This document shows positions 1 to 8,186 of a stretch of 64,000 bases of DNA, piece after piece. Positions within the stretch are counted from its first letter, which is position 1; each line of letters begins with the position of its first letter. The DNA comes from SUG1106 sp051883095 (lineage in GTDB: Bacteria > Bacillota > Clostridia > Peptostreptococcales > Anaerovoracaceae): assembly GCA_051883095.1 (NCBI GenBank), contig JBJETB010000007.1, positions 1-64,000 on the forward strand. Direction: 5' to 3'. Position numbers and translations under genes: made by a program. The notes under the pieces were generated by a model. That model had not been told where the DNA came from, did not search any database, and saw only the letters and a program-made list of their open reading frames with translations.

Positions 1-604
1 ATTCTGTAACAGCACCCGACCTTGCTTTCGGGTTGTATTTCATAATAAAGAGTTCTAGTGCTTCCTTCAGCACTTCGATCTGGGACTTCAGATAGAACTC
101 GTCCTCAAAGAGCGCGTAGTGCACGCAGGCCCTGACCAGAATGAAAATCAGCGGCGTCAGCTTTCGATATGGAATACCCAGTTTTCTTTCCAGAAATTTG
201 GCGTACCCAGTATAACGCTTATCAACGCCTGCAAAGAATTTCCGGCCGTATTCTCTGTATTTAGGGTGGGTATAGACCTGATACATCAGGCGATATTTCT
301 TTCCGTGCTTTTCCGCCGTCCAGTATGGTATCTCGTCTATGAACCGCCACAGGCCCTCTACATCTGTGGGAGCTTTCGCCATAAAATCATCTTCTACCTT
401 ACTCATACAGTATTCGGTGGATTGAATGATAAGGTCATCCAGATTTTCAAAATATGTATACAGCATATTCGAGGTGCACCCGCAGTGCTTTGCCAGTGCC
501 CTGATGCCTGTTCCGTGGAGTCCGTATTCCGCAAAACAGTCATAGCATTTCTCCATCAGATCTTCTTTTTTCGCATTCCATTGTTCCTTCGTATAGTTCG
601 CCAA
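1..604 (-). CDS. TetR/AcrR-family regulator, copy 1 (3' end off the left edge)
   Basis: About 201 codons are visible, read from a TTG at 604 (ribosome binding site GGGGGCGGTG just upstream) to the window edge, with no stop, so the C-terminus is cut off by the window. An N-terminal TetR helix-turn-helix spans about residues 15-60, followed by an all-helical ligand domain. It is a close paralogue of the TetR gene at 2298-2915. Ten of about 15 differences between the copies fall in residues 22-60 (positions 22, 31, 33, 36, 39, 40, 42, 45, 50 and 60), while the ligand domain is almost unchanged. TetR proteins are usually dimeric repressors released by a small molecule; ligand and targets are unknown here. 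The gene lies just downstream of the DUF4143 ATPase and could be cotranscribed with it or use its own promoter in the 77-bp gap. Confidence 0.85.
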   Translation of the reverse strand, partial: MANYTKEQWNAKKEDLMEKCYDCFAEYGLHGTGIRALAKHCGCTSNMLYTYFENLDDLIIQSTEYCMSKVEDDFMAKAPTDVEGLWRFIDEIPYWTAEKHGKKYRLMYQVYTHPKYREYGRKFFAGVDKRYTGYAKFLERKLGIPYRKLTPLIFILVRACVHYALFEDEFYLKSQIEVLKEALELFIMKYNPKARSGAVTE

Positions 605-681
605 TTCACCGCCCCCATTTCTATCGTTTGATATAAATAAAGTGTACCATACCCCCTACGAAATTTCAATATGGTTCAGAT

Positions 682-2031
682 TCAGAATTTCATATCTTCT
701 GTATCCGGCGTGTTTCGAAAGAACATAATATAGTAAATCGGAAGATATGTTATCTTGCCCTTGTGCTTGACTGTTCTTTCATTGGAAAGCACAAAGGCCT
801 TTTTGATATGATAATCCTCATTCTGTACAAAAGCATTCAGTGCACTGTGAACGGTGTAATCCTTGCCGGATTTGACTTCAATAGGTACGGCTGACAAACT
901 GCTGTAATCATCAATAATAAAATCCACCTCACCTTTGCTGCGGTTGTCGTAATAGAACAGCTTACAGCCATGGGCGAGCAGTTCACTTGCGACCACACTT
1001 TCATAAACAGAGCCGAGATTGATGCTCTTCTCATCATCTAAAACCGCACGTATATTGTTGCCGTATAAAATACCGGTGAGAATTCCCACATCGTTCAGAT
1101 ACAGTTTCAGGAGGTTCTTTCCTGTGGATTCAATCAGCGGAAAAACCGGATTAGAAATTGCCTGCACATTCAGGGCAATACCGGCGCTTATAAGATAATC
1201 AAACTCATCGCTGTAATCGCTGAAGGTTTTACCTTTTTTATTTTCAATGCTTTGCGCTATAACTCGCTTTTTCTTATTCTCCATATTAGATGGAATCAGG
1301 TCATAGATTCTGCGGATTTTCAGTTTCTTCTCCTCATCATATTTTGAAGCGTCAGCAGCGTAATAGTCATGAATTTCACTTTGAATTTCACGGACAAGCT
1401 GAATGTTATGATCGTTCAGATAGGAATTCACGGCATCCGGCAGTCCGCCTACCAGTAAATACTTTCGGAACAAGTCCATCATTTTATTGTGCATCTGCTC
1501 GTCAAGAGATTCTTCATTCTCAAACTTTTTATGAATTGCCGACAAAGCAAATTCATTCAGTCCGTTTGCATATAAAAATTCCTCAAAATCCAGCGGAAAC
1601 ATCCGAACTTTGCGGATACTGCCCATTGGAATCGAGGTTGTCTGTGACAGAGTAACACCAAGAAGCGAACCGCTGGCGATGAAAGTAAACTTTCCATCCT
1701 GCGCCAGGAATTTCAAAAGCGTCAGTAAGTGCGGATACGCCTGAATTTCATCGATAAAAATCAGCGTGTTCTCTCTTTGCTTCATTTTACTGCCTGCAAG
1801 CATACTGACCTGAAGATAGAAATCCTCCACCGTCCTGACCTCGGCAAACAGACGGTCTCCCAGCGAATCCTCCACCATATTCAGCTCGATAAAGTTTTCA
1901 AACAGCTTTCGTCCTACATAACGAATGATGTAGGTCTTTCCAACCTGCCTTGCACCGTCGATAAGCAGGATCTTATTTGTATCACTTTTGAGATGCGCTT
2001 CAATAAGAACTTCAATCTTTCGAAAAAGCAT
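682..2031 (-). CDS. AAA ATPase with C-terminal DUF4143 domain
   Basis: The protein has 449 residues. A Walker A motif GARQVGKT is at residues 26-33 and a Walker B/DEIQ motif (IFIDEIQ) at 91-97, typical of the AAA_14 family. The C-terminal third is DUF4143, with a VDFII...PIEVKSGK pattern near residues 370-390 that resembles a PD-(D/E)xK nuclease core. The ATG at 2031 follows a good GGGAGGGG site. These ATPases are widespread, often variable between strains, and have no settled role. The gene sits between two duplicated TetR genes on the same strand, and its upstream region carries three copies of a decamer spaced 33 bp apart. The nuclease-like reading of the C-terminal part is inference from motif shape only. 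Confidence 0.9.
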   Translation of the reverse strand: MLFRKIEVLIEAHLKSDTNKILLIDGARQVGKTYIIRYVGRKLFENFIELNMVEDSLGDRLFAEVRTVEDFYLQVSMLAGSKMKQRENTLIFIDEIQAYPHLLTLLKFLAQDGKFTFIASGSLLGVTLSQTTSIPMGSIRKVRMFPLDFEEFLYANGLNEFALSAIHKKFENEESLDEQMHNKMMDLFRKYLLVGGLPDAVNSYLNDHNIQLVREIQSEIHDYYAADASKYDEEKKLKIRRIYDLIPSNMENKKKRVIAQSIENKKGKTFSDYSDEFDYLISAGIALNVQAISNPVFPLIESTGKNLLKLYLNDVGILTGILYGNNIRAVLDDEKSINLGSVYESVVASELLAHGCKLFYYDNRSKGEVDFIIDDYSSLSAVPIEVKSGKDYTVHSALNAFVQNEDYHIKKAFVLSNERTVKHKGKITYLPIYYIMFFRNTPDTEDMKF

Positions 2032-2297
2032 GAAATCCCCTCCCTCGTGTTAACTTTTCAATAGGATTATAGCATCACGATGGCAACTTTTCAATATAAT
2101 TAATTCGACAAAATTTCAACTTTTCAAGTTTTATTATTACAACATTGAAAAATCGCCACCCGAAGATGACGACTTTTGAAACTATATGGGGAGAACCAAA
2201 ATCTTCAAGCTTTTCAACTGTAAGCACTTTGACTTATGTCCTCTCATCTTCAGTACGGCATTTGACATAGAGCCACATTCTACATAAGCCATAAAAC
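2032..2297 (-). repeat. Intergenic region with phased AACTTTTCAA repeats
   Basis: This gap upstream of the DUF4143 gene has no credible gene. The decamer AACTTTTCAA occurs exactly at 2052-2061, 2085-2094 and 2118-2127, a constant 33-bp step. A looser form (AAGCTTTTCAA) follows near 2207. TTCGACAAAATT at 2104-2115 recurs at 8609 and 8645. The regular step could be binding sites on about the same face of the helix, or the remains of a tandem repeat. Confidence 0.6.
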
Positions 2298-2915
2298 CTA
2301 AAAACCCCGGGACATCAAAACAGCACCCGACCTCACTTTCGGGTTATATTTCATAACAAAGAGTTCCAGAGCTTCCTTCAGTACTTCAATCTGGGATTTC
2401 AGATAAAACTCATCCTCAAAGAGTGCGTAGTGTACGCAGGCCCTGACCAGAATGAAAATCAGCGGCGTCAGTTTTCGATATGGAATACCCAGTTTTCTTT
2501 CCAGATATTTCGCGTACCCGGTATAACGCTTATCAACACCTGCAAAGAATTTCTGGCCATATTCTCTGTATTTCGGGTGGGTGTACACCTGATACATCAG
2601 GCGGTATTTCTTTCCGTGCTTTTCCGCCGTCCAGTAGGGTATCTCATCGATAAACCGCCAAAGGCCCTCTACATCTGCGGGCGCTTTCGCCATAAAGTCA
2701 TCTTCCACCTTACTCATGCAGTATTCGGTGGACTGAACGATAAGGTCATCCAGATTTTCAAAATATGAATACAGCATATTCGTTGTGCACTCGCAATACT
2801 CTGCCAGTTCCCTGATGCTTGTTTCGTGGAGTCCGTATTCCGCAAAACATTCATAACATTTTTCCATCAGATCTTCTTTTTTCGCATTCCATTGTTCCTT
2901 AGTATAGTTTGCCAA
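2298..2915 (-). CDS. TetR/AcrR-family regulator, copy 2
   Basis: The protein has 205 residues and starts at a TTG preceded by GAGGCGGTG, the same start context as its paralogue at 604. The N-terminal helix-turn-helix lies at about residues 15-60 and is followed by a TetR-type effector domain. Protein identity to copy 1 is above 90 percent, and nucleotide similarity extends into the promoter region (a shared GTACAC stretch about 40-50 bp upstream of the start). The substitutions concentrate in the DNA-binding half, which suggests the two proteins read different operators while sensing the same signal (inference). It is the first gene of a same-strand cluster with the DUF4143 ATPase and copy 1. 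The C-terminus ends in a short tail (RSGAVLMSRGF). Confidence 0.88.
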   Translation of the reverse strand: MANYTKEQWNAKKEDLMEKCYECFAEYGLHETSIRELAEYCECTTNMLYSYFENLDDLIVQSTEYCMSKVEDDFMAKAPADVEGLWRFIDEIPYWTAEKHGKKYRLMYQVYTHPKYREYGQKFFAGVDKRYTGYAKYLERKLGIPYRKLTPLIFILVRACVHYALFEDEFYLKSQIEVLKEALELFVMKYNPKVRSGAVLMSRGF

Positions 2916-2993
2916 TTCACCGCCTCATTTCTAACATTTGACAAAAAGAAAGTGTGTACAAATATTCCACTTTCTTTCAATGTCTTTTTAAAT

Positions 2994-3233
2994 TCAAAGT
3001 TCCCGCTCCGCCATGGTGAGCAGCTCGTCGTGGCTTATCTCCACATTACCGAAGCGAACAAAGATGCCGTTGGTTACGGCGCTGTTCCAGACCTCCGGGT
3101 CAGCAAGCGGAAGAAACCGGATTTTGTCCAGATACGGCTTCATATCCAGCAGCAGACGAGCCCCAGATACGAAATCCACCTGCAAAATATGGTCCGCCAG
3201 CGGTGCAACGTCTGTAAGATACCTTCGATCCAA
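2994..3233 (-). CDS. DUF2442 domain protein
   Basis: This small protein of about 79 residues matches the DUF2442 pattern: an ADHILQVDF...GARLLLDMKPYL opening and a VRFGNVEISHDELL end. The TTG at 3233 is preferred because GAGAAAGGGGGC sits seven bases upstream and because DUF2442 proteins normally begin about here. A longer in-frame reading from GTG at 3278 would start inside the terminator hairpin of the upstream gene and has no ribosome binding site. DUF2442 proteins often accompany DUF4160 proteins in toxin-antitoxin-like pairs, but no DUF4160 partner is next to it. Function unknown. Confidence 0.75.
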   Translation of the reverse strand: MDRRYLTDVAPLADHILQVDFVSGARLLLDMKPYLDKIRFLPLADPEVWNSAVTNGIFVRFGNVEISHDELLTMAEREL

Positions 3234-3266
3234 ATATATGCCCCCTTTCTCAGCTTTTTCCACAGA

Positions 3267-3304
3267 TAAAAAATCCACTATACAGACAGTGTACAGTGGA
3301 TTTT
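3267..3304 (-). terminator. Rho-independent terminator of the LuxR-type gene
   Basis: Arms 3270-3284 and 3290-3304 pair over 15 positions with one mismatch around a 5-base loop. On the minus strand the stem is followed by GGATTTTTTATC. It lies just after the stop of the regulator fragment at 3328 and overlaps the longer alternative start of the DUF2442 gene. Confidence 0.8.
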
Positions 3305-3327
3305 ATAAAAAAACTATTAACCAAAGG

Positions 3328-4347
3328 TTAGGATTTTTGCGAAAAAAGTGCAAGCAGACGCTTTCTCTTACTTCGGGCGTCGCCCTCGATATGCAGCTTG
3401 GAGTAAATCTGGTTGACATACTGCTTGACGCTGCCCTCTGAGAGAAACAGCTTTGCCGCAATCTCACGGTTCGTCAGGTGCTCCGCCATCAGAAGCACGA
3501 GCTCATATTCCCGCTCCGTCAGGGCGGTAAAAATCATGGGGCGGTCGGTACTGCTTTTTCGCTGCTGTGCCGCTTCACCCAGTTCCACAACCTTTGGCAC
3601 TATACCGTCCTGTATTTCCTGCGCAAGCAGTGGCTTCAGGTAGCGGTAGTTTTCCACAAAAGGAATGACAAAACCGTCCGGCTCTGCGTCGGCAAGGGAG
3701 CGGGTCAGCAAATCGCGGGCTTCCTGATGCTTGCCCAGCAGCTCGTATGCCGCAGCCGCCTGAATGCGGACGTGCAGTGCCACCAATGCGTAGTGCATGG
3801 CATCGCACACGGCAAGTTGTCCCTCACTGCGGCCGATGACCTTGGCATAAGACCCCTGCGTGAGGTACACCTGATTCTCAATCAAATCCATCATAGGCTT
3901 GCCCGGCGCCAGAAAATGTATTGTGGAAAGCTGATGCTCCGCGAAAACAGAAGGAATTTTATCCGTTTCGCCCAGCAAAGCGTGATAATAGGCGCTGGTG
4001 GCGTTCCATATGTTAAGCCATGTGGCATTGTGCTTGCGCAGCAGAGCCTCACGGCGTTCCTCGAATGAATAGCGCTGCTCCATATCCATATGCATGGAGA
4101 GCCGCCGTGCCAGAAAATCACAGCACAGGGCCATGTTCTCCTGCCCGTTGCCCTCGATCTGAGCATATGCGCTTTCCAGCTCGATGTGCGCATCCGTGAA
4201 ACGACCCTGCATGAATGATGCCTCTGCCCGCATGATGGTTTCCGCACCATGTCCGTGACCGTCGGTGATCTTGTAGTAATGTGGCATACACTCGTCCATC
4301 TCTGCAAGCTCGCTTTGCAGCTCGCCCGGTGCACGATAGTACATCAT
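3328..4347 (-). CDS. C-terminal fragment of a MalT-like LuxR regulator
   Basis: This 339-residue frame carries a TPR-like helical region followed by a LuxR-type helix-turn-helix near residues 275-330 (LTEREYELVLLMAEHLTNRE, then IAAKLFLSEGSVKQYVNQIY). It is in the same reading frame as the ATPase fragment at 4372-5808. Between them lie only a TGA and eight sense codons (TFNSPSVL) before the Met counted here as the start. No ribosome binding site precedes this Met, so it is probably not an independent gene. Together the two parts make about 826 residues, the normal size of MalT/LAL-type STAND ATPase regulators. If the TGA is real, this DNA-binding part is expressed only by readthrough or reinitiation. 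Confidence 0.8.
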   Translation of the reverse strand: MMYYRAPGELQSELAEMDECMPHYYKITDGHGHGAETIMRAEASFMQGRFTDAHIELESAYAQIEGNGQENMALCCDFLARRLSMHMDMEQRYSFEERREALLRKHNATWLNIWNATSAYYHALLGETDKIPSVFAEHQLSTIHFLAPGKPMMDLIENQVYLTQGSYAKVIGRSEGQLAVCDAMHYALVALHVRIQAAAAYELLGKHQEARDLLTRSLADAEPDGFVIPFVENYRYLKPLLAQEIQDGIVPKVVELGEAAQQRKSSTDRPMIFTALTEREYELVLLMAEHLTNREIAAKLFLSEGSVKQYVNQIYSKLHIEGDARSKRKRLLALFSQKS

Positions 4348-4371
4348 CAGGACGGACGGCGAGTTAAAGGT

Positions 4372-5808
4372 TCAGCCGCCGCTTTTATGGATGCTGATGG
4401 CAGGGCGTGACATCTGGCTGCTGGCGCTGCGATGCAGGCGGCTCATGGCGCTTATGTCGTTGTAACAGAGGAAGCTCATGATCAGGTCACACTCACCCAG
4501 CAGGTTGCCTCGCTCCTGTGGAGACAGCTCAGGCTGCTCCCCTATGGCGGTCAGCAAAAGCTCCTTCAATTCCAGCATTTTGGGGATATTCCGCCAGTTG
4601 AACATACTGCGCATCAGCACAAGGAGCGCCAGAGGATGCGCTTTCAGGGTGGAAACGGGACACGCCGCAATGTCGTCAAGCACCGTCTGTGGGTTCAGCG
4701 AGGAAAGCAGAATGCCTGCGTCCTTTTCCACAACACGCAGCAGGGCGTCGTAATCTCCACTTTTCCGATAGGCGGTCAAGGCTTGTATGTACTGCTGATG
4801 CTCCTCATACCATGCGCCGAAACATTCACGGCAGCGCACCTGCTTCTCTTTCGGCAGTGTCAGGAAGGTGCGCTCGGCACACTCCTTCATCATGTGGTGA
4901 AAGCGATAGGTCACGCCGTCCGGCAGGCAGGTCACAAAGGCGTTCTGGGCAGTCAGTACGGAGAGCAGCTTTTCCGCGTCAGCGTCCTCGGTGACAAAAC
5001 GAGCCATCTCCACAGTAAACTCATCGGCAAGACCCATGACCGCCAGAAACTCCCGCTGCTTTTCCGGCAGTGGGTCGATCATGGCGGCGGTGAAGGTGGC
5101 GTAAATGTCGGAGTTGCGGTCCGGCAGCGCACCGCGCTCGGAAAGCGTCCGAAGATTCAGATAGACAGCAGAAAACCAGCCCTCACTGGAATAGAGCAGA
5201 GACTCCACCTGCGCGTCTGAGAGACCGGCTCCGCAGCGGCGGGCATAAACGGAAAGCTCCGTGTGGTTCAGCCGCAGCTGCTCCGTGCCTATCTGATATA
5301 CCCTGTTCCCCAGCCTGACGACCTCTGCAGCCGGAAGAAAGCGGTCGCGGCTGGCAACAATCAGGTGCACATTTCCGGGGAGATGCCCTGCCAGCGTGCA
5401 GAGGAAACGGGCAATACTTTCGTTTGTCAGAAGGTGAAAATCGTCTATGAACACATAGCATGGTTTTTCTCCAGACAGCTCGCGGCACAGATCATCCGCC
5501 AGCAGTCCGCTGCCTGCGGCATCCGTGGGGCAGGCATAGTCCCGCAGGAAATCAAAGCCCGCACGGGCAAAGGCGTCCTGCGCACTTTTCCAGAATATGG
5601 CGAGGTTTTCGGAATATACACTGATTCGAATGATTTTGATTGGTTCCGTCCCGGCGCATTCTGCCAGATACCAGTTCACCGCCGTGGTCTTTCCGTAACC
5701 CATGGGCGCAATCACCGCAGTCAGGGCGCTGCGGGCGATAGGCCGCATACTTTCCTGCAAGCGTTCTGATATGTAAATGGTGTTCAGATTCCATTTCTGT
5801 TTTGACAT
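4372..5808 (-). CDS. N-terminal ATPase fragment of a MalT-like LuxR regulator, ended by in-frame TGA
   Basis: The 478 residues start at an ATG with a strong GGAGGAGC site. A Walker A motif (APMGYGKTT) is at about residues 34-42 and a Walker B-like CYVFIDDFHLL near 118-128, followed by the winged-helix and helical regions of STAND regulators. The frame ends SIHKSGG-TGA and then continues in frame as TFNSPSVLMMYYRAPGEL. The homologous segment in this family usually reads GGxWTFxSPSVL (recalled, not searched), so the TGA sits where a Trp TGG is expected and a single G-to-A change would explain it. LAL regulators bind ATP and an inducer and activate through their C-terminal HTH, which this fragment lacks. 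It is either a recent pseudogene, a readthrough gene or a sequencing error. Confidence 0.85.
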   Translation of the reverse strand: MSKQKWNLNTIYISERLQESMRPIARSALTAVIAPMGYGKTTAVNWYLAECAGTEPIKIIRISVYSENLAIFWKSAQDAFARAGFDFLRDYACPTDAAGSGLLADDLCRELSGEKPCYVFIDDFHLLTNESIARFLCTLAGHLPGNVHLIVASRDRFLPAAEVVRLGNRVYQIGTEQLRLNHTELSVYARRCGAGLSDAQVESLLYSSEGWFSAVYLNLRTLSERGALPDRNSDIYATFTAAMIDPLPEKQREFLAVMGLADEFTVEMARFVTEDADAEKLLSVLTAQNAFVTCLPDGVTYRFHHMMKECAERTFLTLPKEKQVRCRECFGAWYEEHQQYIQALTAYRKSGDYDALLRVVEKDAGILLSSLNPQTVLDDIAACPVSTLKAHPLALLVLMRSMFNWRNIPKMLELKELLLTAIGEQPELSPQERGNLLGECDLIMSFLCYNDISAMSRLHRSASSQMSRPAISIHKSGG

Positions 5809-5930
5809 GGCGAGCTCCTCCGTTAAGCTATAACTATATTTATATTATATATGAATATCCAAAGACATACAAGGCAAATAAGGCATGCAAATAATACAGG
5901 CATACCAAATAGCGTTCAGATTACTATATT

Positions 5931-5963
5931 AAAAAACCCCGAGAAATCAATGCTTCCCGGGGT
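5931..5963 (-). terminator. Terminator after tsf
   Basis: On the minus strand ACCCCGGGAA pairs with TTCTCGGGGT around a short loop and is followed by TTTTTT. It lies about 30 bp after the tsf stop and closes the rpsB-tsf operon. Confidence 0.85.
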
Positions 5964-5993
5964 CCTGGTTATTTCTGAATCAGTCAGGCTATA

Positions 5994-7088
5994 TTAGTTT
6001 CCAGCCATCTGCTTTGCTACTTCTTCAGCAAAGTTTTCTTCTTTCTTTTCGATTCCTTCGCCTACTTCGAAACGAACAACCTTTGCAATGGAGAGTGCCT
6101 TGTCTACAGATTCCAGGTACTTGGCAACGGTCTGCTTGCCGTCTTCTGCTCTTACGTAAACCTGGTCAAGGAGACAGATGTCCTTTAACTGCTTGGAAAC
6201 ACGGCCTTCTACCAATCCTGCGAAAATCTTGTTTTCGGAGATTGAAGCCTTGTCAGCAACAGCCAGTTCTGCAAGCTTTGCCTTTGCTTCCTGAGAAAGG
6301 AAGTTCGGTAAATAGTTGAAGTTGAAGGACTTGTCGTTCTTCTTTTCTTCGTAGATAGCTACATCTTCTGCACTCCAGCCATCTGCAACTGCCTTTTCAA
6401 TTAAAGCGTTTAAGATTGGCTTAGGCAGAGTGAACGGATCGTTTAATGCGCTTTCCAGTGTGATAACCTTAATCTTAGCCAGCTCATCTGCAGAAATGTC
6501 GTTTCTGCTTACGTACTGCGGATTCATAGCTGCAACCTGCATTGCAACGTTTGTTAATGCTGTCTTTACATCATCGGTAGCTTCTCCGTTACCTACAACG
6601 AGAACTCCGATTCTGCCGCCACCGTGAACGTAAGAGGCAATCACGTCACCGGATACCTTTTCGATTCTTCTGATGGACATGTTTTCACCGATCTTAGCAA
6701 TCTTGGCAGTGAGAACTTCTGCAACTGTGGAACCTTCATATGCCATAGCCTTGAATGCTTCGATATCGTTTGTTTCAGCGGTTAATGCCAGCTTGGCAAG
6801 TCCGTCTACGAAATCAACGAATTCTTCGTTCTTGGATACGAAGTCTGTTTCAGAGTTAACTTCCACTAATGCAGCAGTCTTGCAGTCATCTGAGAAAGCA
6901 ATCTTAACTAAGCCTTCTGCAGCGATTCTTCCGGCTTTCTTAGCAGCCTTTGCAAGTCCTTTTTCTTTTAAATAGTCAACTGCCTTATCAATATCTCCGT
7001 CGCATTCTACGAGGGCCTTCTTGCAGTCCATCATACCTGCGCCGGTCATTTCTCTAAGTTCTTTAACCATTGATGCTGTTACAGCCAT
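5994..7088 (-). CDS. tsf: Translation elongation factor Ts
   Basis: The protein has 364 residues. It opens with the EF-Ts N-terminal UBA-like domain (MVKELREMTGAGMMDCKKAL) and then carries the dimerisation core with its SETDFV motif near residue 80. EF-Ts is the nucleotide exchange factor that recycles EF-Tu-GDP. It is longer than the E. coli protein (about 280 residues) because of an extra segment in the second half of the core around residues 215-300. The ATG at 7088 follows AGGAGG. It is 31 bp downstream of rpsB, the usual bacterial order, and is followed by a terminator; pyrH and frr are not next to it. Confidence 0.97.
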   Translation of the reverse strand: MAVTASMVKELREMTGAGMMDCKKALVECDGDIDKAVDYLKEKGLAKAAKKAGRIAAEGLVKIAFSDDCKTAALVEVNSETDFVSKNEEFVDFVDGLAKLALTAETNDIEAFKAMAYEGSTVAEVLTAKIAKIGENMSIRRIEKVSGDVIASYVHGGGRIGVLVVGNGEATDDVKTALTNVAMQVAAMNPQYVSRNDISADELAKIKVITLESALNDPFTLPKPILNALIEKAVADGWSAEDVAIYEEKKNDKSFNFNYLPNFLSQEAKAKLAELAVADKASISENKIFAGLVEGRVSKQLKDICLLDQVYVRAEDGKQTVAKYLESVDKALSIAKVVRFEVGEGIEKKEENFAEEVAKQMAGN

Positions 7089-7119
7089 TTTATTTTCCTC
7101 CTAAATTATCTAAATGTAA

Positions 7120-7899
7120 TTATTCTTCTACAGCTTCTTCTGCTGCAGCTTCAGCTTCAGTTTCAGCGGTTTCCTCTGCTGCTTCTGCCTCGGCAGGAGT
7201 TCCTTCATCAAAGCTTTCGCCCTGGTTTGCTTCGATAACAGCGTCTGCCATTCTGCCTGCGATAAGCTTTACGGCTCTGATAGCGTCATCGTTTGCAGGG
7301 ATTACATAGTCAACATCGTCAGGGTCACAGTTTGTATCTACGATACCAACGATAGGAATTCCGAGAATTCTTGCTTCCTTAACAGCGATTCTTTCCTTCT
7401 TAGGGTCAACAACGAATAATGCTCCAGGCATTCCCTTCATGTCCTTGATTCCGCCTAAGTATTTTTCAAGCTTCTCAGCTTCAGCCTTTAACTTGATAAC
7501 TTCCTTCTTTGAAAGCTTTTCGAAAGTACCGTCTTCAGCCATTCTGTTGATGTCGTTTAATCTCTTGATTCTTGTAGCGATTGTCTTGTGGTTTGTAAGC
7601 ATACCGCCAAGCCATCTTTCGCTTACATAGTACTGTCCGCATCTTGAAGCTTCGTCAACGATAGCCTGCTGAGCCTGCTTCTTGGTTCCTACGAAAAGAA
7701 CCGGCTTGCCGCTTTCGCCTACAGTCTTCATAAACTCATAAGCTTCTTCAATCTTCTTTACAGTCTTCTGTAAGTCGATGATGTAGATTCCGTTTCTTTC
7801 TGTGAAGATGTAAGGAGCCATCTTAGGGTTCCATCTTCTTGTCTGGTGTCCGAAGTGCACACCTGCTTCGAGTAATTGTTTCATTGAAATTACTGCCAT
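7120..7899 (-). CDS. rpsB: 30S ribosomal protein S2
   Basis: The protein has 259 residues from the ATG at 7899, chosen because AGGAGGATTAAAAAA precedes it and because S2 proteins begin with a MKQLLEAGVHFGHQ-type sequence; the open frame extends a further 47 codons upstream without homology. The GHQTRRWNPKM and DTNCDPDDVDYVIPANDDA motifs are typical. The C-terminus carries a Glu/Ala-rich acidic tail of about 35 residues. S2 is a late-assembling small-subunit protein. A strong promoter lies about 250 bp upstream, leaving a long untranslated leader that may allow feedback control. Confidence 0.97.
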   Translation of the reverse strand: MAVISMKQLLEAGVHFGHQTRRWNPKMAPYIFTERNGIYIIDLQKTVKKIEEAYEFMKTVGESGKPVLFVGTKKQAQQAIVDEASRCGQYYVSERWLGGMLTNHKTIATRIKRLNDINRMAEDGTFEKLSKKEVIKLKAEAEKLEKYLGGIKDMKGMPGALFVVDPKKERIAVKEARILGIPIVGIVDTNCDPDDVDYVIPANDDAIRAVKLIAGRMADAVIEANQGESFDEGTPAEAEAAEETAETEAEAAAEEAVEE

Positions 7900-8145
7900 T
7901 TTTTTAATCCTCCTGTGGTTTGAACTTCCATCAGCCCCCGCAGTCTTCACAATGCCTGCAGCTAACTGTAAACTGTAGACTGCACGCTGCATCAGTACGC
8001 CGCTCCTCGTACCCGCTTCTTTTTTCACAGGTTCATGCACTGTTTATGCATGTAAAAGGCCCTTATGCCAGGGTTCGCGGCAACCATTTTTTAAGGCTGA
8101 TGTGATTGATATTGTTTACTGCAGTACGTCTTTACACACACTGCC
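7900..8145 (-). promoter_or_regulatory. Long rpsB leader, candidate structured RNA
   Basis: About 245 nt separate the probable transcription start from the rpsB ATG. On the minus strand a GCAGTCT/AGACTGC pair encloses a further CTGTAAACTG-like region near 7945-7985, and CATGCA/TGCATG forms a small hairpin near 8034-8053. Autogenous control by ribosomal protein leaders is well known, but no described S2 leader was recognised here. Confidence 0.4.
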
Positions 8146-8150
8146 CTAAT

Positions 8151-8179
8151 ACTATACTACAAAGCTGTTGAAATTGCAA
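8151..8179 (-). promoter_or_regulatory. Sigma-A-type promoter of rpsB-tsf
   Basis: On the minus strand TTGCAA (8179-8174) and TATAGT (8156-8151) are separated by exactly 17 bp. It is the only good promoter upstream of rpsB. Confidence 0.75.
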
Positions 8180-8186
8180 GGACTTT

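Noticed and set aside
3234..3278. Longer DUF2442 start at GTG 3278
   Set aside because: It would begin inside the terminator of the regulator fragment and lacks a ribosome binding site; the TTG at 3233 is better placed.
4372..4374. TGA read as Trp by an altered genetic code
   Set aside because: TGA is used as an ordinary stop in other genes here, for example rodA and the nucleotidyltransferase gene, and Trp is coded by TGG throughout.
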